Source: JASFRI01 sp050115015 (GTDB taxonomy: Bacteria; Acidobacteriota; Polarisedimenticolia; CBDVAL01). Taken from it: DNA of 12,145 nucleotides. How positions within the stretch are numbered: the first letter of the stretch is position 1; each line of letters starts with the position of its first letter. Both the position numbers and the translations under genes were made by a program. Shown here piece by piece: positions 6,019 through 12,145 of this stretch. The stretch is taken from assembly GCA_050115015.1 (NCBI GenBank), contig JASFRI010000087.1:1-12145 (forward strand). Direction: 5' to 3'. Below the pieces are notes generated by a model. That model did no database searches and was not told the origin of the DNA. It worked only from the letters and a program-made list of their open reading frames with translations.

Positions 6019-6723
6019 TTAGCGGTCCTCGTGAGGCTTCTGAACCCGGATCTCCTTGACCATCACGCGGTCCGTGGCCTTCTCCAGCTCGATGTCATGC
6101 TTCGGACAGTAGTAGGGTCCCGACGCGTCCTCGTCGGGACCGATCGTCATCGTGGTGTCCCCCTCGGGGCAGCGCAGCACCGTCTCGTCGATACGGTGCA
6201 CCTGGATGCCGAAGGGGAGGCTGCCCTCGTCGTCGTCGACCCAGACGAGGTCGTCATCTTCCCCCAGGCGCTGCAGCTCGACGAGGATTTCCTCGTGCCC
6301 CTCGTGGATCCCGTGGACGTCCGCATCGGCTTGGAACAGCCCGAAGGCGGCGTCCCCGACACCGGTGCCCCGCCGGGTGGCGATCAGCAGGCGCGCGTCG
6401 CCGCCGTCCTCGGGCAGGAAGACCAGGCATCGATCCCGGCCGATGGTGCACTCGATCACCTGGTCGCCATCCTCGGGATCCTCCAGCGTCATCTCGACCA
6501 CGTCCCCGTAGCGGGTGGCGATCAGCTGCCGGTCGCCGGCGTCGAAGAACCGGGTCTCGCCGTCCGCCAGCTCGGACAGGTCCACCGTCTCGCCGTCCCC
6601 GTAGAAGTGCTCCCCGTGGATTCCGCTGGCATGCGGGCCCGCGGCGAAGATCGGCAGCGCCAGGAGCCCGCACAGCAGCAGGGCCCCGGTCAGGCCCAGC
6701 GCCCATCCCGTGGTTCGTGTCAT
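6019..6723 (-). CDS. Secreted protein of unknown function, paralog A (CTIG/CPEGD/YYCPxH family)
   Basis: I start this 234-residue protein at the ATG at 6723, which has GGAGGAAGGG upstream and leads straight into a signal peptide (WALGLTGALLLCGLLALP, cleavage near residue 27). The frame extends to 6807, but the added residues are basic and would bury the signal. Blocks shared with paralog B are DLSELADGETRFF (48-60), CTIGRDRCLV (Cys92, Cys99), VLRCPEGDTTMT (Cys185) and GPYYCPKHDIELEK (Cys206, His209). The middle differs, and this copy adds histidine clusters: His31, 36 and 39 near the mature N-terminus and His137, 140 and 143 (HGIHEGH). Four conserved Cys plus His suggest metal binding or disulfides in the periplasm. 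The family is unrecognised. It is the first gene of the operon, behind a candidate sigma-54 promoter. Confidence 0.78.
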   Translation of the reverse strand: MTRTTGWALGLTGALLLCGLLALPIFAAGPHASGIHGEHFYGDGETVDLSELADGETRFFDAGDRQLIATRYGDVVEMTLEDPEDGDQVIECTIGRDRCLVFLPEDGGDARLLIATRRGTGVGDAAFGLFQADADVHGIHEGHEEILVELQRLGEDDDLVWVDDDEGSLPFGIQVHRIDETVLRCPEGDTTMTIGPDEDASGPYYCPKHDIELEKATDRVMVKEIRVQKPHEDR

Positions 6724-6822
6724 CGGATTCCCTTCCTCCCGGACCGCCGGTGCCGTTGGACGGCGCCGCCGGCCCGTGTCCGGCCCCGCCCGGTCGCGAA
6801 TGCTCACGCCGCGACCCTGGAT

Positions 6823-6838
6823 TGCACGGCCCGTGCCA
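6823..6838 (-). promoter_or_regulatory. Candidate sigma-54 promoter for the paralog operon
   Basis: The minus strand reads TGGCACGGGCCGTGCA: the -24 box is perfect, the spacing is correct and the -12 GC is present, with one mismatch (GTGC for TTGC). The predicted start near 6812 gives an 89-base leader to the ATG at 6723. The site contains a GCACGG-N-CCGTGC palindrome, so a dyad operator is an alternative reading. Confidence 0.5.
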
Positions 6839-6850
6839 CGACGGCAAGGC

Positions 6851-6880
6851 GTTTAAATATTGAGAAAAAACTACTTACAG
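6851..6880. promoter_or_regulatory. AT-rich spacer between RR gene and sigma-54 promoter
   Basis: GTTTAAATATTGAGAAAAAA and the ten bases after it stand out in an otherwise GC-rich window. The stretch lies 40-70 bp upstream of the predicted start at 6812, where IHF-type bending sites are typical of sigma-54 promoters. A TCAATATTTAA core on the minus strand only roughly resembles the IHF consensus. Confidence 0.3.
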
Positions 6881-6905
6881 GATCTACCCCGGACCGCCCA
6901 CCACC

Positions 6906-8366
<1,461 letters not shown>

Positions 8367-8367
8367 C

Positions 8368-10014
8368 TCAGGCTCCTCCCGCGGCGGCGAGGGGGAAGGC
8401 CATCCGCACCCGCGTCCCCTCGCCGGGCCGGCTGTCCAGGGAGATGCGGCCGCCGTGATCCTCCACGACGACCTGGTGCACCATCGCCAGGCCGAGGCCG
8501 TGCCCGTCGTCCCGCGTGGTGTAGGCGAACTCGAACACGCGTTCCTGGTCTTCCCTCGGGATGCCGCAGCCGGTGTCCGCGACCTCCAGGATCACCTCGT
8601 CGGGCTCCCCCCGCAGTCGCAGCGTGAGCGTGCCGCCCGACTTCATCGCCTCGAAGCTATTCATCACGAGGTTCAGGATCGAGGAGCGGATCGACTCGGG
8701 ATCCGCGGGAAACGACCGCACGTCCCCCTCGGTGACGATCTTCACCTGGATCCCACGGCGCTCCGCCTCCTTCTCGACGAGCCGCACCGTGTCCCGCAGC
8801 AGCTCGGGGAGGTCGATCGGCGCCCGGCTCCGCCGGTCGCTCCTGGCGAAACGGAGGAAGTTCCCCACCAGCCCGTCGAGCCGGTGGACCTCCTGCCGGA
8901 TGATCTCCACCGACCGGTCGAACTCCTCGACGCGTCCGGGCTCGCTCGGGCGCGCGGCCTCCCGGAGGTGCTGCAGCGTCAGCCCGATGGAGTGCAGCGG
9001 GTTGCGGACGTCGTGGGCCACCCCCGCCGCGAGCCGCCCGAGGGCGGAGAGCTTCTCCCGGCGGGTCAGCTCCCGCTCCCGGTCCCGGCTGGCGCGCAGC
9101 CGCCGGGCCATCTCGTTGAAGGCCCGGCCGAGCCGTCCCACCTCGTCCCGGCCGTGCGCCTCCACCTGGACGTCCAGGTCCCCCTCCGAGAGCCGGCGGA
9201 TCCCCGCGTCGAGGCGCCGGACCGGCCGCGTGAAGCGGGAGGCCAGGCTCACCGACAGCAGCATCCCCAGGAGGAACACCGCCAGGAACAGGAACAGGGT
9301 CTGGGCCCGGAAGTCCTCGAGGAGCTCGTCGAACTGGTCGGTGGCGATGGGGAGGATGATGTCCTGCTTCATCGCCGCGGGGACCGCGGCGGCCTCCTGC
9401 TCGGTCGTCCAGAACAGCTGCTCCCCCTCCGTCGGGACCTGCCCGTCGGCGTCCGCCGCGGCATGGAACGTCGGGATGCGGAGGAAGGTGCCCCGTGCCG
9501 GGTCCGTGTCGGCGCGGATCGCGTCGAGGTGGATCACGAAGGAGTTGTCGACCTCGTCGGGCGCATCGCTGAACGAGGCGCTGACACTGACCGTCCCCTC
9601 GGCGGGGGCGAGGCAGTCGTCCCCGATCGCCTCCTCGCAGTCCTCCCCCGCCCGGATCCCCGCCGGCCCGGAGGCCGTGCGCTGGACGATCACGAAGCCA
9701 AAGGTCCCGTTCCCGTCCTCCGCCTCCTCCTGGATGCGCCGCACGCGCTCCCGCAGCGCCGCCGGGTCGTGCCCGCCGAGCCGCGCGTGGGGTCCACCCG
9801 CCGCCCCCCCACCCTCGAAGGGGGCGACGTCGATCACCGCCGGCCCGGTGGGAAAGCGGTATTCCAGGGTCGAGAGGGTGGCCTTCCCGACCTGGGAGAC
9901 GGTGCGGGTCACCTCGTCGCGCAGCTCCCCCTGGTAGTGGTTCAGGAGCACGGCAAACGAGGCCAGGCAGATCAGCAGCACCAGGGTCATCAGACCGACG
10001 AGCCGGAAGGTCAT
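8368..10014 (-). CDS. Membrane sensor histidine kinase, cognate partner of the NtrC-type regulator
   Basis: I start this 548-residue protein at the ATG at 10014 because it begins at TM1 (about 5-24, VGLMTLVLLICLASFAVLL) with GAGG nine bases upstream; the frame extends to 10101 with low-quality sequence. A periplasmic sensor domain of about 210 residues follows, with two cysteines (126 and 134, DCEEAIGDDC), then TM2 (239-257), HAMP (about 259-311) and the HisKA domain with His334 in GVAHDVRNPLHS. The HATPase domain has an N-box (NLVMNSFEAM), G1 (DTGCGIP, 480-486) and G2 (GHGLGL, 504-509). It should autophosphorylate and pass phosphate to the adjacent regulator. The sensor fold is not recognised. 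The leader holds a 6-bp GC hairpin (10035-10050) and a poor extended -10 (TGCTACACT on the minus strand, 10077-10085) without a matching -35. Confidence 0.93.
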   Translation of the reverse strand: MTFRLVGLMTLVLLICLASFAVLLNHYQGELRDEVTRTVSQVGKATLSTLEYRFPTGPAVIDVAPFEGGGAAGGPHARLGGHDPAALRERVRRIQEEAEDGNGTFGFVIVQRTASGPAGIRAGEDCEEAIGDDCLAPAEGTVSVSASFSDAPDEVDNSFVIHLDAIRADTDPARGTFLRIPTFHAAADADGQVPTEGEQLFWTTEQEAAAVPAAMKQDIILPIATDQFDELLEDFRAQTLFLFLAVFLLGMLLSVSLASRFTRPVRRLDAGIRRLSEGDLDVQVEAHGRDEVGRLGRAFNEMARRLRASRDRERELTRREKLSALGRLAAGVAHDVRNPLHSIGLTLQHLREAARPSEPGRVEEFDRSVEIIRQEVHRLDGLVGNFLRFARSDRRSRAPIDLPELLRDTVRLVEKEAERRGIQVKIVTEGDVRSFPADPESIRSSILNLVMNSFEAMKSGGTLTLRLRGEPDEVILEVADTGCGIPREDQERVFEFAYTTRDDGHGLGLAMVHQVVVEDHGGRISLDSRPGEGTRVRMAFPLAAAGGA

Positions 10015-10205
10015 GGCAGCGATCCTCGCGAGCCGGCGGCGGACGCCGCCCCTCGCCGTGGATGGGGATAGCAAGAAGTGTAGCACCCGGGACGCGCCCA
10101 CCGGGGCTCCGGAGAAAGAGCGTCAAATCGCTTGTACCAAGGAACTTCCGCCTCGGCGGGCTGGACGGGCGGATCGGGCCGCGGCAGGGGGTCCCGGGCA
10201 GTTTT

Positions 10206-10220
10206 GACCCCATATGAGGC
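10206..10220. repeat. 15-bp direct repeat, copy 1
   Basis: GACCCCATATGAGGC. It matches copy 2 at 14 of 15 positions with a 19-bp period. It lies in the spacer between the tryptophanase stop codon and the kinase operon, about 190 bp upstream of the kinase start. The core CCCCATATGAGG is partly symmetric. It looks like a tandem regulator-binding site. Confidence 0.6.
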
Positions 10221-10224
10221 CAAC

Positions 10225-10239
10225 GACCCCATGTGAGGC
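10225..10239. repeat. 15-bp direct repeat, copy 2
   Basis: GACCCCATGTGAGGC, identical to copy 1 apart from one A/G change in the middle and separated from it by CAAC. It ends 11 bases before the tryptophanase stop codon at 10251. A 19-bp period puts both copies on nearly the same face of the helix. Confidence 0.6.
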
Positions 10240-10250
10240 AGGCCCCTCGA

Positions 10251-11627
10251 CTAGCCGGGCAAGGGCCGGAGCCGGGCGGTGAAGTGCCGCAGGTGCGGGC
10301 TCTCCTCCACGATCTCCAGGCCGCGGATCGACTCCCGGCGCGCGGCGACGTCCCGCGCCACCTCGATCACGTAGTCGATGTGGCTCTGGGTGTAGACCCG
10401 CCGCGGGATGGCCATGCGGAGGAGCTCGAGCGAGGCGATCCGCTCTCGCTGGGTCCGCGGATCCCGGCCGCCGAACATCAGCGTGCCGATCTCGACCCCG
10501 CGGATCCCCCCCTCCTCGTAGAAGGCGCAGGCCAGCGCCTGCCCGGGAAGCTGCTGGTGGGTCAGGTGCGGCAGGAACGCCCCGGCGTCCACGTAGACCG
10601 CGTGGCCCCCCGGCGGCTGCACGATCGGCATCCCGGCCGCGGCCAGGCCCTCCCCCAGGTAGCGGGTCGAGGCGATCCGGTAGCGCAGGTAGTCCTCCTC
10701 GACCACCTCCCGGAGGCCGACGGCGATCGCCTCGAGGTCCCGTCCGGCAAGCCCCCCGTACGTCGGGAACCCCTCGGTCAGGATCAGCAGCTCCTCCTCC
10801 TGGCGGGCGAGCCGGTCGTCGTTCGAGGCCAGGAACCCGCCGATGTTGGCCAGCCCGTCCTTCTTGGCGCTGAAGGTGGCGCCGTCCGCCAGCGAGAACA
10901 TCTCCCGGGCGATGGACTCCACGCTGCGGTCTGCCTGTCCCTCCTCCCGGAGCTTGATGAAGTAGGCGTTCTCCGCGAACCGGCAGGCGTCCAGGTAGAA
11001 CGGCACGCCGGCGGCCCGGCAGAGATCCGACGCCGCCCGCAGGTTCGCCAGGGACGCGGGCTGGCCGCCGCCGGAGTTGTTCGTCACGGTGGCGATCACG
11101 CAGACCACCTCCCCCTCCGCGCCCGACAGCAACGTCCGGAGCCGGTCGAGGTCCAGGTTCCCCTTGAAGGGGTGCACCGCGGGCGGCGTCGCCGCCTCGG
11201 GGATCGGGATGTCGACGGCCTTGCCGCCGAGGTACTCCACGTTCGCCCGGGTGGTGTCGAAGTGCGTGTTGCTCACCACCACCTTCCCCGCCACCCCGAG
11301 GCAGGCGAACAGGATGCGCTCCGCCGCCCGTCCCTGGTGCGTGGGGATGATGTGGGAGAAGCCGGTCAGCTCCCGCACTCGGTCGTGGAAGCGGAACCAG
11401 GAGCGGGCTCCGGCGTAGGACTCGTCCCCCCGCATGATCCCGGCCCACTGCTCCGCGGACATCGCCCCGGTGCCCGAGTCGGTGAGCAGGTCGATCAGGA
11501 TGTCCTCGGCGCGGATCCGGAAGAGGTTCCAGTCGGCCTGCTCGAGGATGGCGCGGCGCTCGGCCGCCGTGGTCATCCGCAGGGGCTCGACGGCCTTGAT
11601 GCGGAAGGGCTCGATGATCGTCTTCAC
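10251..11627 (-). CDS. tnaA: Tryptophanase (L-tryptophan indole-lyase)
   Basis: This 458-residue PLP enzyme of the tryptophanase/tyrosine phenol-lyase family cleaves L-tryptophan to indole, pyruvate and ammonia in the cytoplasm. It starts at a GTG with GGAGG six bases upstream. Family blocks in order are EPFRIK, IDLLTDSGTGAM, DESYAGARS, PTHQGRAAE, NNSGGGQPASLANL, RFAENAYFIK, the PLP lysine in SAKKDG, EGFPTYGGLAGRD, GGHAVYVDAG and IPRRVYTQSH. Three positions separating the two enzymes favour tryptophanase: Asp in FDTT (Thr in tyrosine phenol-lyase), Ile in VEIG (Arg there) and His in LRHFTA (Phe there). Some surrounding sequence is tyrosine phenol-lyase-like (MSAEQWAG, AGRDLEAIAVGLRE). No tnaC-like leader peptide fits in the 61-bp gap upstream, so catabolite/tryptophan attenuation of the E. 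coli type is not evident. It probably shares a transcript with the phosphoesterase gene. Confidence 0.93.
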   Translation of the reverse strand: MKTIIEPFRIKAVEPLRMTTAAERRAILEQADWNLFRIRAEDILIDLLTDSGTGAMSAEQWAGIMRGDESYAGARSWFRFHDRVRELTGFSHIIPTHQGRAAERILFACLGVAGKVVVSNTHFDTTRANVEYLGGKAVDIPIPEAATPPAVHPFKGNLDLDRLRTLLSGAEGEVVCVIATVTNNSGGGQPASLANLRAASDLCRAAGVPFYLDACRFAENAYFIKLREEGQADRSVESIAREMFSLADGATFSAKKDGLANIGGFLASNDDRLARQEEELLILTEGFPTYGGLAGRDLEAIAVGLREVVEEDYLRYRIASTRYLGEGLAAAGMPIVQPPGGHAVYVDAGAFLPHLTHQQLPGQALACAFYEEGGIRGVEIGTLMFGGRDPRTQRERIASLELLRMAIPRRVYTQSHIDYVIEVARDVAARRESIRGLEIVEESPHLRHFTARLRPLPG

Positions 11628-11688
11628 GGATCTCCTCCTGTGCGGAACCGGAGCGGATCCGCATGCAATGAGGATGCCGCGCCCCGGC

Positions 11689-12145
11689 TCAGAACCGTCC
11701 GCGCTGGCGCTCCTTCACCGGCAGGATCTCCAGGCACGTCGTCCACCAGCCGGTGAGGATCGTCTCGATGAATTGCTCCGGGAGGGCCTCCTCCCGCATC
11801 TCCCGGGCCAGGCGCCGGTGATCGTAGGCGACCCGCGGGAACTCCACGCCCAGCGGGTCGACGGGGTGCAGCAGGGCGTAGACCACCTCCGGCCTGCCGT
11901 CGTTCGGCGGGCGGCCCACGGCGCCCACGTTGACGACGTGACGACCGCCGGGAAGCGCCCGGTGCCAGGGAAGCCCGGTGTGCGTGCAGAGGATGACGTC
12001 CGCCGCGTGCTCGCGGCAGAGTCGCTCCAGGAACGCCGCCGACGTCGTCGTCTCCCACAGGAACTCGTTGATCCTCCGGGGGGAGCCGTGACAGAGCCGC
12101 CCACGACGGCCTCCCAGGTCCACCCGGAGCTGCTTGGGAAGGCGC
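11689..12145 (-). CDS. Metallophosphoesterase (calcineurin-like), partial (N-terminus outside window)
   Basis: The last 152 codons of the gene are present; the frame is open past the right edge and reads LPKQLRVDLGGRRGRLCHGS, so the GTG at 12123 is not the true start. Visible family features are the LCHGSPRRINEFLWE block, ILCTHTGLPWHRALPGG in the place of the usual GHTH metal-binding motif, and VNVGAVGRPPNDGRPEVVYALL, typical of YfcE-like phosphodiesterases. The upstream DxH, GDxxDR and GNH motifs lie outside the window. The final His of GHTH is Gly here, which may be a subfamily trait. Substrate is unknown. It ends 61 bp before tnaA on the same strand, so the two may be cotranscribed. Confidence 0.8.
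   Translation of the reverse strand, partial: RLPKQLRVDLGGRRGRLCHGSPRRINEFLWETTTSAAFLERLCREHAADVILCTHTGLPWHRALPGGRHVVNVGAVGRPPNDGRPEVVYALLHPVDPLGVEFPRVAYDHRRLAREMREEALPEQFIETILTGWWTTCLEILPVKERQRGRF

Noticed and set aside
6724..6807. Start of paralog A at 6807
   Set aside because: It would add 28 basic residues before the signal peptide and leave only a five-base leader from the predicted promoter; the ATG at 6723 has a strong ribosome site.
6860..6905. Terminator between the response regulator and paralog A
   Set aside because: A run of six T residues exists on the minus strand (near 6865-6870), but no stable stem precedes it.
10240..10250. Intrinsic terminator after tnaA
   Set aside because: The sequence after the stop contains the direct repeats but no hairpin followed by a T-run.

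Overview
The window is visibly GC-rich and every gene I can support lies on the minus strand, so it reads from the right end to the left. It suggests a Gram-negative, anaerobic, metal- or electrode-respiring bacterium of the Desulfuromonadota/Desulfobacterota type. The reasons are a secreted hexaheme cytochrome that closely resembles Geobacter OmcS, sigma-54 style regulation, and secreted beta-propeller and outer-membrane beta-barrel proteins beside the cytochrome. The lineage is an inference from gene content, not from a marker gene.

Layout from right to left: (1) the C-terminal part of a metallophosphoesterase (11689-12145, running off the window), followed by a tryptophanase gene (tnaA, 10251-11627). 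(2) A 236-bp spacer with two 15-bp direct repeats. (3) A two-component pair: membrane sensor histidine kinase (8368-10014) and NtrC-family sigma-54 activator (6906-8366), one base apart. (4) A possible sigma-54 promoter (6823-6838) followed by two paralogous secreted proteins of unknown function (6019-6723 and 5272-5952), closed by a strong intrinsic terminator (5213-5244). (5) A 488-bp region holding that terminator, a sigma-70-like promoter, a candidate enhancer site and a clean sigma-54 -24/-12 promoter (4800-4815). (6) An NHL beta-propeller (3674-4783) and the OmcS-like cytochrome (2343-3644), then an intrinsic terminator, then a second secreted beta-propeller (811-2199) overlapping by 4 bp with an outer-membrane beta-barrel protein that runs off the left edge (1-814).

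Working model (inference): the kinase senses a periplasmic signal and activates the NtrC-type regulator, which drives sigma-54 promoters ahead of the paralog operon and the cytochrome operon. The cytochrome would be exported and polymerise into an OmcS-type nanowire, with the propellers and the beta-barrel helping its assembly, export or electron hand-off at the outer membrane. The two cysteine- and histidine-bearing paralogs are the least explained part of the locus. tnaA and the phosphoesterase look like ordinary neighbours. No RNA genes, CRISPR arrays, insertion sequences or integration signs were seen.
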